Shown: piece after piece, positions 41,401-53,276 of the stretch
How positions within the stretch are numbered: the stretch's first letter is position 1
Layout of the letters: every line of letters begins with the position of its first letter
NCBI RefSeq assembly: GCF_036324505.1
Contig: NC_086351.1
Span: 3,730,001-3,794,000, forward strand
Length of the DNA stretch: 64,000 nt
From: Eleginops maclovinus
Lineage: Eukaryota > Chordata > Actinopteri > Perciformes > Eleginopidae
Direction: 5' to 3'
Notes under the pieces: model-generated
What the model was told of the DNA's origin: nothing
What the model saw: the letters and a program-made list of their open reading frames with translations, nothing else
Databases searched by the model: none
Translations under genes and position numbers: made by a program

Positions 41401-42878
41401 TCTTTGAAAGGTTTTAATAATGTCTCAATTGTTATACCATTTCCTGCGTTCAGACGGCCGCTGCTTATTCCGAACGCTACTGCTAGTCCTCACTAACATC
41501 ACCAGAGCGGATCGCATCAGTCCAGGTCTCAGATCTTTGCAGTGGCTTCCTCTGAAGAGTTCATTTTTTAAATATACTCCTGTTGGTTGAAACATTGAAT
41601 GGTTTAGAGCCCAAATAGATTTTTTGATATGCTGCTATGTTATGAACCGTCCAAAACCTCTCCGCTCTTCTGGGACTGGCCTGCTTACCGTCCTGACTCA
41701 ATAAAATGAGTCGGCAGTATCTGGAGCGAACTCCCAGAAGATCTGAGATGTGCTCCAAATCTCCGTTCTTTTAAACAACTCCTTATAAAGTTTCTGTTTG
41801 CCTCTTTCCTATAATTACATTTAATTTCGGACTATTTCTTGCACTGCACTGTAGCTGAGATGGGACCTGTTTCAATTATTTCTCCTCTTATTAAAACCTT
41901 CCATTTTATTTATGAATCAATTGATATCCCTTTGAGTCTGATTACCTCTGATTCTGTAAAGCCTTTTGAAGAAGTGCCTTGTTGTGGAAAGGCGCGATCC
42001 TGCCTTACCTTGTTGTCTGTATATCTCAGGGTCTGGAGGTTTCCTCTAAAGAGGTCGGGATCGGTAACCTCGACACCAGTGACTCTGGCGTCGGCTTTAA
42101 CACCGCCCTCCCTCTGGACACTGACACTGACGCCGCCGATCAAAACCTCGACTCTGTGGCTGTAAGCGTCTCTGAAACCCAACCAAGCCCACCGCCCGCT
42201 GCTGCCGCTGCTGCTGCTGCCGCTGCTGCTGTTGCCGAGTCCAAGCCGAGCACTCCTCCTGCTATAGAAATAAAATCAAGTCCAGTGGCTGAAACTAAAG
42301 CCCCCCCTACACCCGAGCCAACGAAAACCCCCGAGCCCACGAAAACCCCCGAGCCCATGAGAACCCCGGATCCACCAGTGGAGGTAAAGCTAGACGTGCC
42401 CAAACCTGCAGATGTTAAACTCAGCCCGGCCTCGACCCCCGAGCCCAAGGCTAGTCTGAGTCCAGCTGATCCAAAGCCTGCACCCACCCCTAGCCCAGAG
42501 CCTAAATCACCTGCTCCGAAAGCCCCCTCTCCAACCCCTGAGAGTAAAGCCCTGACTCCAACCCCTGAGAGTAAAGCCCTGACTCCCACCCCTGAGAGTA
42601 AAGCCCTGACTCCCACCCCTGAGAGTAAAGCCCTGACTCCAACCCCTGAGAGTAAAGCCCTGACTCCCACCCCTGAGCCATCTAAGCCCACCACACCAGA
42701 ACCCATCACCAACGGTACGCCCGAGCCAGACTCCAAACCCAGCCCGGATCACGTCGATATCATCGAGGCTCCAAAACCCCCGAAAACCCCGGAAGTGGAG
42801 CCGAAATCTACCGGTCCCGCAACGGAGGCCAGCAAAGACGGCGCCGCGGCTGAGGATCAAACCACCACCACCACCTGA
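35493..42878 (+). CDS. Three-Ig-domain type I membrane protein with Pro/Thr-rich cytoplasmic tail
   Basis: I do not recognise this family by name. Exons 35493-35538, 35873-35893, 36001-36276, 38392-38512, 38786-38961, 39218-39360, 39998-40145, 40317-40495, 41273-41365 and 42030-42878 join in frame to 683 residues. Residues 1 to about 18 are a signal peptide. Three Ig-like modules (about 24-114, 115-213, 214-310) each end in a D/E-G-x-Y/F-T-V strand, typical of the Ig F strand but without its cysteine. Candidate N-glycosylation sites NRS, NQT and NSS occur. Residues about 317-342 are a hydrophobic membrane helix followed by KVKKRAQR as stop-transfer. The 340-residue tail holds an alanine run, many TPEP units and five perfect PTPESKALT repeats. 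The topology suggests an adhesion or receptor-like protein; ligand and role are unknown. No ITIM or ITAM was seen. Confidence 0.85.
36427..36905. mobile_element. Possible DNA-transposon remnant in Ig-gene intron
   Basis: The stretch begins with TACAGCTCTGGAAAAAATCC and AGAGACCACT, which I recall as the end of a widespread non-autonomous element in fish and other animals. The opposite end is not clear. Assignment is from memory of the motif. Confidence 0.35.
38618..38727 (-). repeat. Dispersed repeat family 1, partial copy D
   Basis: Shares AGGTTTTTGTGCATGTAAAT and GTCTGCAAAGGCTAAAATCC with the end of the copy at 59,260-59,660. Only this end of the element is present, between two Ig-gene exons. 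Confidence 0.65.
41455..41990 (+). mobile_element. Fossil LINE (L2/Rex1-like reverse transcriptase end) in intron
   Basis: A plus-strand translation holds [19 protein letters not shown], similar to the conserved C-terminal end of L2/Rex1-type reverse transcriptases, followed by degraded in-frame stops. The tail GCCTTGTTGTGGAAAGGCGC resembles a LINE 3' end. It is broken and cannot be active. It ends about 40 bp before the acceptor of the last Ig-gene exon. Confidence 0.6.
42531..42665 (+). repeat. 27-bp coding tandem repeat, five units
   Basis: Five nearly identical 27-bp units each encode PTPESKALT in the cytoplasmic tail of the Ig-domain protein. Units differ only at a synonymous third base (CCA versus CCC). 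Confidence 0.95.
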
Positions 42879-43905
42879 GAACTGCCCCTGCAAAACGCCA
42901 AGGGAAGCCCCACAGATATTCTCAACCTACCACCACTGTAGACAATCAAACACCCCCTACCAAATAATGAAGAAACCACTGAAACCGGAGCGTTCTCACA
43001 CGTCTAACGCCTGAACACAGTATTACTTTGATAACGGTATCTCACTCACAAACTAACACATAGCCTTTGCGACTGTTTGATTCATAACAACGTATACAGT
43101 AACACGTGTGGCTTGTTGATTGTTAAAAATCTAAGTTTTGATTCAACTTTTTGGTAACTTTATAGTAAAACTGTCAGACTGCATATTAATTCCTTTGAAG
43201 AGTTTACATATAAAACTCCACATGAGGTTTTTTCTAACATAATGCGAAATCCAGAGAGGTTTACAACATTACATTCAAACTCAAATATACTGCAATTCAG
43301 TATATTGTCAGACCTAACTGTTTCCAATCTAAAATGCTTGTTCCTTTATCAGCATGTGGATAAAATGCATGAAACTTACAGCCACTCAGACTTGCAAATA
43401 TGCCACGCTGTACATACTGTAGCAGAAACTCTGGCCTCCGAACCATCTGCAATACATCATCACATATAGGAAAACAATTAGCTTTGCGTAACTTCACCAA
43501 ACTAAAAATACTAACTCTACTATTCATAGCCTCTGAGATGGAGATTCTCCCGGTGGATTCCTCCGCTGATTAAAATGTGTTTTGCAGACTGATCCCCAAA
43601 GTCCGGATCAACCACTTTACTGCCTTTGATCTGGAGTTCCCCGCGGCTCTATAAAAATCCCATTATTCCCTCAGTTTAATAGCAAGCTCATTCCAGCAGC
43701 AACTTAATAGGACCACCGTGTTCCCGCTGTGCTTTCCAAAGGTGAAACACTGAAAGCATCCTCTTGTGAGGTCAAAAAGTTACCACGTTCTACCTTGTTT
43801 CTTTTTATTAACCTTCCCTTCCTCACTAAGTATACTAATTAAGTAATTTCCCCTGACCCTTACCCTTCTTTTTTTAATTCTCCTTTCCTTTGCTGAGCAT
43901 GACTC

Positions 43906-44358
43906 ACTTAAAGGGACAGATCACCCAAGAACAAACTTGCTCTGTGACCTGTGGTGCTGTTCATTAATCTAGATCGTTTTGGTTTGTGTTGCCAAGTGTT
44001 GGAGGTACCTGCCATAGAGATGTCTGCCCTTCTCTTCAGTATAATGGGCGTGTGGTGCACGGGTGTGCCAAAAATACAATTAAAAACCTTGACAGCAATG
44101 TCTCTCTCTTAGTTTCTTTCTACTAAAGAACACCTGCCACAAAGGGAAGTGTGAGTCTGCTCATGGACGCCTTCTTCTGCACGTGAGTGGGTGTGATTTG
44201 GTAGAAATGAAGCAGTTTCTATATAAACTGATCGTAACAAGGTGTGTGGATTATCTTCATTATCTGGAAAGAGATATTGCTGATGAGTTTTTTTACAATC
44301 TACATTGATAAATACTACCTGAAGTTAAAGCATTTTGGGGTGAGCTGTCCCTTTAAGT
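43906..44358. mobile_element. MITE with about 20-bp terminal inverted repeats
   Basis: The left end ACTTAAAGGGACAGATCACC and the reverse complement of the right end, ACTTAAAGGGACAGCTCACC, match except for one base. The 453-bp interior has no open frame. This is the hallmark of a non-autonomous inverted-repeat element. No clear target-site duplication can be separated from the palindromic ends. Confidence 0.85.
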
Positions 44359-44994
44359 ACACAGATTAGAATTACAACTTATTCTTATTCTTCCTTTCCA
44401 ACTAGATATTTCCTCTGAACTATTTAGTTGTGTTGAAAGTGACTTAGAGTAGTTCCTGTTTCTTTGGCGCTCTGAAATTTGGTAGCATTTATGCCCTAGC
44501 ATCTTCTTATCGAAGCCACAGCATCATTTATGTGGCTGTTTAACACAGACCAACCTCCTGTATGGTAGAGAGAGCTGTGCAGATACATTCTAGTGTTACA
44601 AAATGCATGTCTCTGCCTCATATTTTAACCAAGCAATGGAAAACCCAAGGACAGTTTTTCCAGGACAAAAAGTTTTTTAATTAAGCACAAAATGACAGCC
44701 ATGAAAATCAATTAGTGAAATTTGGGAACATTTCTTGGTAGCTCTCCTGGATTACAGTTTTTTCTTACAGTTCAATTAATATCAGGCGTAACGTCAGCAT
44801 TTTAAAGAACCTTTTGAAGAGGTAGGGTTAGATGTCAGATTTGATACTAAGATCAACAAATATGATCAAAATCAAGAGGCCTCGATGTTCAATTTACTAA
44901 AATAAGTTTTACACAAACGCTGGATATGCCTCAGTTCTAGCCTGGATCTGTAAAAGAAACACACACACCTATACTGGCAATACTATCAATTGTC

Positions 44995-45020
44995 TTTACA
45001 CACACACACACACACACATA

Positions 45021-45066
<46 letters not shown>
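44995..45066. repeat. AC microsatellite
   Basis: Run of AC dinucleotides with one ATAC interruption, downstream of the Ig-domain gene. Confidence 0.9.
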
Positions 45067-45067
<1 letters not shown>

Positions 45068-45199
45068 TCCAGCCTTGTAAATATTGCATGTGTATGCCGG
45101 TTTAACCCCCTACAGGCTGAATGTCTCTAGTGTATAAAATGGTTGTTGTATTATACTGAATAATAAAGAAGAATTTAACATTTCTCACTCAACTTAAAT

Positions 45200-47260
45200 C
45201 CAGAATATAAAATATATACGCTCACAGAACTATATGCTATACACACTAATATTCACTAACATCTTGAACTAATTTAAGAACCAAATATTGTAAAAATCCA
45301 TCGAGAGTATATTCGATCTTTTTAGATCTGCTGTTATTGCCAACCTGACAATACTCGCAGCATCCTTCACAGTATTTACATGTTGTATTAAAATGTTTAA
45401 CCTACGTCACTTACAGCTGCAGCATGCCCACGACATGAAAAACAGGCTTTTATCGTCCTAAATTGTGTGTGTGTGTCTCCACAGGAGTGACGTTTCAATG
45501 TTGCCATCATCGTGTGTTTGGGATTTCGGTGTGTTTACGTATGCACATGTGTGAATGAGTGATTTTTGGATCTATGCATAGCCAGTGTGTACAGAATGAC
45601 CCGACTGTACTTTATTTGAGCTTCTCCGTGTGTCGTCGAGTGAGGTATTCATGTGCCTGCTTAAGTCGTCCCGCAACGTGAAGAAAACCAGTGCTGTGTT
45701 TCAGTGTGAATGTGTGTAAAGCCACAGAATATTGTAAAAGATATTGTAACTTTGAGATGTTTGAGTGACTCTTGTCTTTGTTTAGTGCCTCTTGTCATTT
45801 GCCGACACTCCTAATGGCACCTTTCTCTTGAGACGTAGGTTTGCACACCCGACTGAACAAAGTTACCGGCCTGTGATATGATTTGGAGGTATAATGCATA
45901 AATGAAAGTGGCTATGGTTTTCCAGGTTAGCATAAGTAGCATATTGAATGCTGATCGCGCTCCTTTTGTAAGTGAGTGGTGTTTTCAATATCATTATTCA
46001 AGTCTGTGGCTCAGAGAGGAGTTTGTGAGTGATCAGAGGAATGAGAAAGCTGTTTGTGGGTGACCAATGGGGTTTGGTTGTGGTAAGCATTCGACGAGAG
46101 ACTTATGTAAAAGCATTTCCGTGCACCACCGCTACTGTACAGTATATTGTCAGTGATTGTAATGCCAAGCCACTCCAGTCAGAGGGTTTAGGGATGTAAG
46201 AGCCCAAGCCTTTAGTTAACCAGCATATCAAAGAAGGCTCAGGCTGGTGGGTGGTTAGAGATCCTGGTGTTTTACTCACCACCACTAATAGAAGAAACCA
46301 CTAGCTTTACTACCACTTCTGCACTCCTTGCACATGTGAGTCGTCTCTGCCCTGATCTTCTCTGTTTACTTCTGCTGTTCTGGCCTTGGTGTGTGTGTGC
46401 GTGCGTGTGTATGTGTGGTGTGACATCTCTCTGTACTCCCTTTTTGCACAACACTTCACACACAGATGTTTTGTAAAGAAAATATTTTTTGTTTCTTTAT
46501 TTCATGTCTAAAGGAATACTAAGAATAAACAAGCGATTATGACATCTCCGCTGTCCTCTTGTCTTTGTTTCCCGGCTCTCACCCTGTCAAGGAGTCGTCT
46601 CACTCAATGTCAAGCCATCGGAGTGTCACGCGCCACTTTCTCACCCTTCAGGCCCCACGTGCCACTTATACCAGCTTCAATACCCCCGCCAGCACACATC
46701 ATAGCTAAGCAGGCACCACAGAGATATTTATAACCAGGCCAGAGGTGACATCATAATGCTGTTCACACTTGCTATGGACCCGGGAGGTAAAGGCCAGCAG
46801 CAGATGACAACCTTCATTTGAAGCACAATGTTTCGCTGTAAATTCACTGTAAAAGAAACAGTTTCTATTTGGAACAGTTTTTAAGTAAGTGGTTTTCACA
46901 GTGTACAATTAGATATCATAGAGATAAATACTAGATTGTTATTTTCTCAATCAGTGTTTCCTTTTGTCAGTAAAATGTCAGAAAATAAGTGAAAAATGTG
47001 ACAGAATTAAGGTTGAATTCATCTTTTTTCTCAATCAATTATTCAGTTTGTTGTTAAAATTACTGAAAAAAGTCACAAAAAAAAGAAAATGTTTTCCTAT
47101 AAGATGAAATTGTTTGGCATTATGGTCTGAAATATGATTCCTACTAACCATTAGTTAATACTTTATAAATATTTGCCACTGAGTTATCTTGTCTCCAAAG
47201 ATATATAGTTTTACTAACATTAAATGAAAAATGTGTGAGACACACCAAAACCATTTGTGT
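45200..47260. other. Spacer between Ig-domain gene and TRIM-like gene
   Basis: No coding exon, RNA gene or named repeat was recognised. The region probably holds 3' ends of the two convergent transcripts. Confidence 0.45.
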
Positions 47261-47266
47261 CTCTGA

Positions 47267-50201
47267 TCATAAGGAAGGGTTGAATATCTTAATGGCCGCC
47301 AGGTTCCTCCCCTCATCTGCGTCACACGGGTTGAAGAAGGGGAACAGGGCAACATCGACGTTCCCCATGGAGAAGGTGTAAATTGGCGCCATGGTAACAG
47401 CGTTATAGAAAGACACCTCCTCCTTTTCACAGTCTAAGAACAAACCAATGCGGACGAGGCGGAGGGACACGTTGACCTTGGTGGGCTCGGGGTCGGTGCA
47501 GGCGACGACAGCTCCGCCCTTCATGGCCAGGGTCCAGATGCCGCTGGAGGTTCCTGTAGCATCCATCTCCCCTCGAGAGATGTCAGCTCGCGCCACGCCC
47601 AACCTCCACGCTGTCTTACGTCCCACCTCCACCTCCCAGTAGTGCCGTCCCGTGGTGAAGCTCTGGTGGCCGAACACAGAGAAGTAATAGTGGAACCGCT
47701 GTGGGTTAGGCTGGCAATCCTTGGTGTCTTTATCCTCCTCAAACCACACTGAGGTGCACGACTTGGACAGGGACAGATTAGGGTGGGCTGTGTCCGGGTC
47801 AAAGGTCATTGATGTGATATCTGTAGGCGAATAGAAATAAAGTAAGGTGAATGTTCCTGTTCTTTGCATGTGTTGAATCAAATTACATAATGGCAATTAC
47901 TGAGGAGACTACTAGGACACAAGGAAGGTGTGGATCCATCAGGTTTCACATTTGTATTTACTGTCTCTCCTGACATGTCTCCATGCTTTAATGTTCAAAA
48001 AGCTCTTTATGTTTCTCATACTGCCTGTGCTGCAGCACCTCTTTTCACCCTCTGTCTGAAACCAGAGCCCAGTCTGCTCTGATTGGTTAGCTGGCCGGCT
48101 CTGTTGTGATTGGTCAACAGCTCAGAGATGTCCCGCCCCTTAGCCTATCACGTACAATGTGTGGGAGCGCTAGCCAATGAAAGCGTGAGTGTTCCACAGT
48201 GATGTCACTATGTTACTGAAGTAAACAAAGAAGTTCGATGGATCTTTTCAGGGGGGGGGAGTGTGTGGGAGAAAAACCTTCTGGAGGGGCTTTGGGTTTT
48301 AGCCTTTGCAGATCATTTACATGCACAAAAACCTATATAACACACTACAGGAATGAGGAAACCCCAAAAAGCATAACTTTAAAGGTTATTTAGGAGAGAT
48401 AATTATAAAGTTTAAGGGTTAAATATGTTTAAATACACTAATAGATGGTAAACATGTGTGAACATACTTGGGTAGAGGCAGCTTTTCATGTGCTTCCATA
48501 TCCGGTACTGTATGGGCCCCACAAACTGGCCGAAGCGCACCTCAGTGTCCACCTCCGCTGGAGGAATGAAGCTGACCTGAGACCTGTTAGGGCAAAGTGG
48601 GAAGAGGGGAAGACGGGTTGATGAATGGTAGAACATCGATCGGGTAGACACACCACAGTTTGAGGGTTATGGAGATGGATTGATGTGCAGGAATGAGAGG
48701 AAATGCCCAGCATGCGCGCACAGAAGATTAATGAGTCATGGGGGAAACAGAAAACCTGCCTTTTTATGAGATCTTGAATTTCCTGCAATGAGAGAAACAT
48801 TTCAAGGAGAATTAGTGGAAATAATACAGCGCTTTTATTATTTGTTGTAATTTTATTATCTGTCATAATCCATACACAACAACTATTGCACGTCAGTCAG
48901 TTTTTGTCATGTTTTGGGTGCAATTTTTTCTTGTTCACCCCTTGAGACAAATGTGTATTATTCTGAACTTGGGCTTTATAGATAAAATGTAATTGATTAT
49001 GTTTGAACTCCAAGCTGTGACCTCATCCAGACTGCTGCCCGCTCCTATTTGCTGACTCATGCTTCAACTTCATTTCGCCCTTTCACTTTTAAATGAGAAA
49101 TTGATTTTGAAAGTCATCCGTTTAGCCAATCAATGTCTATAATTACTCGAATGAGTGCAGAGGAAGAGGGGCAGAACAGCTAACAGGGTCGCTCAGCAGC
49201 AGCTCTTGATGTGAACCTGCACAGTCACATTGTTTCCCAGCAGCTCAAAGAGAAGGAGCATTTATAGACAGTTATTTCGACAAGTCACGAGTGGCAAGTA
49301 TAGTTTGTTGGAGGACAAGGGGAATGCTTACAGTGACCCTGGCTGACCCCATGTGTGTCATATGGAGGGAGTCCAAACTATTTTACACCTCTATCTTATA
49401 TTACCTCACCCTCAGTCCAAACATAGTATATTCTAGCTCATAATAAGCCACATCTCTTCATGCTAATCTCTTCCTCACTTTGAGCAGTTTCGGATGGTCC
49501 TCCTCGGTCAGTTTTTTGTTGAGCACAGAGATCGCTGTCTCCAGGTCTCTCGCTTGCGCTGCTATTTTCTTCTCCCTCTCCTTCAGCTGCTTCACTTGTT
49601 TCTGTCTCTCCCTCTGAAGACGCTCCAGATCCATGCATTCCTCCTCGTCCAGGAAACGATGGAGGTTCTGAAACTCGGATCTGATTTCTCGTTCGAGGAC
49701 ATCAAAACAGTTCTGAGAGACGGGGAGTAAAGTCAGGCTGTGTGTGAATAAAATTAATGGGATGATATGGTTAATCTTTGATTTGTTTTAACAGTAAAGA
49801 ATATACAGGATGCACGGAGGAGGATTAGGGCCACATTTTTTTTTAGATCTGGCCAAAAGGGATATGGTGTTTTTTGTTCTGTGATCAAAGTCACATTTCT
49901 GAGATTTTCTGAAAAAAAACCACAATAATTTTTTCTCAGAATTCAGATTTTTTTTCTCACTTTTAGTCATTTAAAAAAATGCTTTCACATGCGGCTCTAA
50001 TCCTCCTCCATAGATATGAATGTAGTGTTAGTTAAACTTCTTTAACTGCTTACAAAGAGAGTATTTTAGTAAAACATGTGGGTTAATAAAGCAGCAACTA
50101 TACCTCTACTCCCGATGCCTCTATGTATGTCACCCTCTCTGCGTCCCTGCATTCATCAACCTCGCGCTTGATTCTTTTTATAGCCTGGATAAGCTTTTCC
50201 T

Positions 50202-50261
<60 letters not shown>

Positions 50262-50502
50262 AAGAATTGGAGAACAAGTACACGTGAAACAGAAAAGTTA
50301 TTAACTTAATATCCTGCAGACAAAGCCTGTGGAATATGATCTTTCAAATGTCACAGTCACATTATGTTGGACAATGTTTCCCTGTCACCTGTTATATGTC
50401 CAGCAGCTGGTGAAAAACATAAAACATGGCGCTTACCTTTTGATCACAGAGAAGACTTTTACTGCAGTTGTTGTTGGTGCCTTTGTTGTGCTTTTGGTTC
50501 AT
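47267..50502 (-). CDS. TRIM-like coiled-coil and B30.2 (PRY-SPRY) protein without visible RING/B-box
   Basis: Exons in transcript order: 50502-50437, 50199-50104, 49712-49479, 48782-48760, 48583-48468 and 47820-47267. They join in frame to 362 residues. The 96-, 234-, 23- and 116-nt exons and the final large exon reproduce the classic exon plan of TRIM genes. The 234-nt exon encodes a Glu/Arg-rich coiled coil (LERLQRERQKQVKQLKEREK). The last two exons encode PRY-SPRY, with FDPDTAHPNL, GRHYWEVEVG, WRLGVA and LFPFFNPC. The domain binds proteins or ligands in this family. The first exon proposed here (start MNQKHNKG) carries no RING or B-box zinc ligands, so ubiquitin-ligase activity is not supported. 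An upstream exon could still exist. The intron after the 23-nt exon uses a GC donor. Confidence 0.8.
47961..48383 (+). repeat. Dispersed repeat family 1, copy B
   Basis: Same orientation as copy A, with the shared blocks GACATGTCTCCATGCTTTA, CAGCACCTCTTTTCACCC and AACACACTACAGGAATGAGG. It lies in the TRIM-like gene between the last two coding exons. It has no coding potential. Confidence 0.8.
50201..50257. repeat. AC microsatellite next to TRIM-like exon
   Basis: Begins only a few bases from the acceptor of the 50199-50104 exon, so in the transcript it is a GT run inside the polypyrimidine region. Confidence 0.9.
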
Positions 50503-50640
50503 TCCAGTAACTGCAAATTGGACAAAGCAGAAATCTATTGAGCAAAGTGCAATATTGGAGGTAGACTGAGTGAGAGGGAGGGACAAATTAGAGGACAAAA
50601 CAATTCAGAGAGGGAGAGGGAGTAGAAGAAAGAGGGGGGG

Positions 50641-50785
<145 letters not shown>

Positions 50786-51428
50786 CCAGAACAACAGTCA
50801 TCTAACAGAGCAACAAGGACATACATCTTAGAGAAAATGAATAGGAGAAAATGTATTGACAAGCACAGATCAGGGACCACAGCCTGACTTGAGAATATAT
50901 GGATCCATTAAGAGTAAAGAGTGGAAGGGCGTGTGGGGGGAGGGTGGGGGGCGACGACTTTAGCTTCTAGGAGGGCTGGCTGTTTCAGCTGGCAACAGCG
51001 ATTTATGGCTGCAGACACAGGAGGGTCTATTTCTGTCCGCCAGCGTCTTTGGATGAAAGCAGAATCTGTCGGTGTTGAGGGGCAGATATTGTGTTTCATA
51101 TCGACAGGTTTTTTTTTTTGGAAAAGGTAGACAATACGTGTTTATTTTTGCAAGTCGGCTCTCCTAATGTCTGGAAGAGGAGGCTGAAGCTATGAGACAT
51201 CAGTAAAGGATGCTGCTCAGCTATCCCTGCTGGATAAAAAAAGGGGGGTGGGGGGGGTGCATACCACTCACTCAGCATTTCTGCTCTGTAGGACCAAATA
51301 TCTGCCTCCCAGCCAAAAGCCTATCCTGTTTTTATCCTTCCATTTATCTCAACTTTTATATATATTTTCCTCTCTCCTTGTGTCTGCCTGTCTCCCCCAT
51401 CAACCTTGACACACACGGAGGTCTGGCT

Positions 51429-51438
51429 GTGTGCGTGC

Positions 51439-51494
<56 letters not shown>

Positions 51495-51514
51495 ATGTGG
51501 GTATGTGTGCATGT

Positions 51515-51557
<43 letters not shown>
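51429..51557. repeat. GT microsatellite, imperfect
   Basis: GT run with GC and CATG interruptions. Confidence 0.95.
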
Positions 51558-51561
<4 letters not shown>

Positions 51562-51916
51562 GAAGCAGAATTACTCATCCCTGCAAATGTTCATCATCTA
51601 TAATTCATGGTGCTGGGTCCTGCCAAGTGACGGTGCTGATCTGCAGACTCGGTGCACTACAGTATGCGGCAGGTGGAGAGGACAATGACAGGAGGATTCA
51701 ACAACAGTGGATTAGAAAGCACATTTTTTTACTTAATTAATAGTAGTAGTAGTAATAGTCATTTATACAAATACTAGTAAAAGACCTTCTTTCAAAATCT
51801 TACTTTAGTAAATATGCAAAAGTATGGGCATTACATTATACTTAAAATACCAACAGTAAAAGTCCTCAGTACGTGCTAAGGCCCATTTCAGAATCACATA
51901 TATCAAACTAAAGTAC

Positions 51917-52250
51917 CAGCAGTGGCTCAGTCAGTAGGGGCTTGGACTGGGAATCGTAGGGTCGACGGTTCAAGTCCCCGAACAGACTTGAAATTTGGAA
52001 AGTGGACTGCTACTTGGAGAGGTCCCAGTTCACCTCCTAGGCCCTGCTGTGGTGCCCTTGAGCAAGGCACCGGACACCTCCAATCCCCCCTCCCCATTGC
52101 TCCCCGGGCGCTGCACGATAGCTGCCCACTGCTCCTAGTACTAGGATGGGTTAAATGCAGAGGACTAATTTCACTGTGTGTGCTCTGCTGTGTGCATGCA
52201 TGTGACAAATAAAGAGGGTTTCATCCTCCGATTCTATCTATCTATCTATC
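51917..52250 (+). mobile_element. tRNA-derived SINE, fullest copy
   Basis: The head has an A-box-like TGGCTCAGTCAGTAGG and a B-box GGTTCAAGTCC about 35 bp apart, as in polymerase III promoters. A body and a tail with ATCTATCTATC repeats follow. Fragments of the same family lie at 12,487 and 54,594. A 96-codon open frame over it is not a gene. Confidence 0.85.
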
Positions 52251-53276
52251 ATAAATTAAAATACTTTTTTAATTTGGAGATCTTTACCGCATGTCAATTC
52301 CACTTTTTCGAATGACTTGCAGAAATAAACATGAAAGCATTATTTTTAGATAAAGGCATAAACATATCTACATTTCCAGGATCAAAAACTGTCATAAAGA
52401 CTCTGGGTTTTTATTAAATAACACCAAACAGTAAAAAGGCATTAAAAATAAAATGTTTTGTTTTTATAAAATAACAGGTCATGTTTGATTACGGTGCAGT
52501 CGAGGTTCAGCCTTTTAAAAACTCTGTTGCAGAAGCTTAATAAGGTACAGGCTCAGAGACAGTGAAGCCAACTCCATTCCCAGCCCTGCAAGTGCAGGCG
52601 GGAGAGATGCCACTAGATATTAGAGGTAAAGTGGTTAATGACCGACTCCAGGGCTAACCTAACAGGACAGGAAGAACAACACCTCTCTAAAGTGCTGCTG
52701 CAGGAGTAACGAGGCAGAGCACAGTAGTTAAGGTTAGCGAAAGATAGATGATGATACACAGAGGCAAATTACATACTTTCTCTATAATTTTGAAACTCTC
52801 TTGACATTTTCTAAATAAAAACTGTATATTTCATATATGTAAATGTAACTCCCCCTAAACATTTAAGTGATGCTTCAAACACTATCATTTTTACACTAAA
52901 TTGGACCATGACTCAAGAGTTGTTTTTTTTCATCGTGAGATATTATTAAAGGACTGATTTTGTTTGAGGAATGCATTGATAAAGTGTTGGTTTGGGTTTA
53001 TAAACTGGTTTGGAGGGGGTTAAAGCATTGGAGAATCCATTTGTATGTTTAATTGATTCTGCTTTATTTCAATTTATTTTCCATTATTCTTTATTTAGAT
53101 TTCTTGACTTTTGCAATGCTTGCTTTAATTGTTTATATGGAATTAATCTTCGTTAGAGTCTTATTCTAAAGGTCTCAGAAACGCTGGAATTAGGGATTTT
53201 ATTATGTTAAAGTATTATCATTTGATTTGATCAGATAAACCATTCAAAAATGACTAATGGTTATGCTTTAACAGAA

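Larger units (their letters stand above)
42879..45190 (+). other. Probable 3' UTR and downstream region of the Ig-domain gene
   Basis: AATAAA at 45162-45167 is a plausible polyadenylation signal, giving a long 3' UTR that includes a MITE and an AC microsatellite. Another AATAAA occurs near 46,524. The true end cannot be chosen from sequence. Confidence 0.4.

Noticed and set aside
42531..42665. Short regular repeats considered as a CRISPR-like array
   Set aside because: Units are contiguous with no spacers and encode a clean peptide repeat in a vertebrate gene.
42140..42736. 198-codon minus-strand open frame with GVRALLSGV repeats
   Set aside because: Shadow of the PTPESKALT repeats of the Ig-protein last exon on the other strand.
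51922..52212. Pair of 93-96-codon open frames
   Set aside because: They lie exactly over the tRNA-derived SINE; not genes. The polymerase III boxes also do not make a functional tRNA gene, since no cloverleaf is formed.
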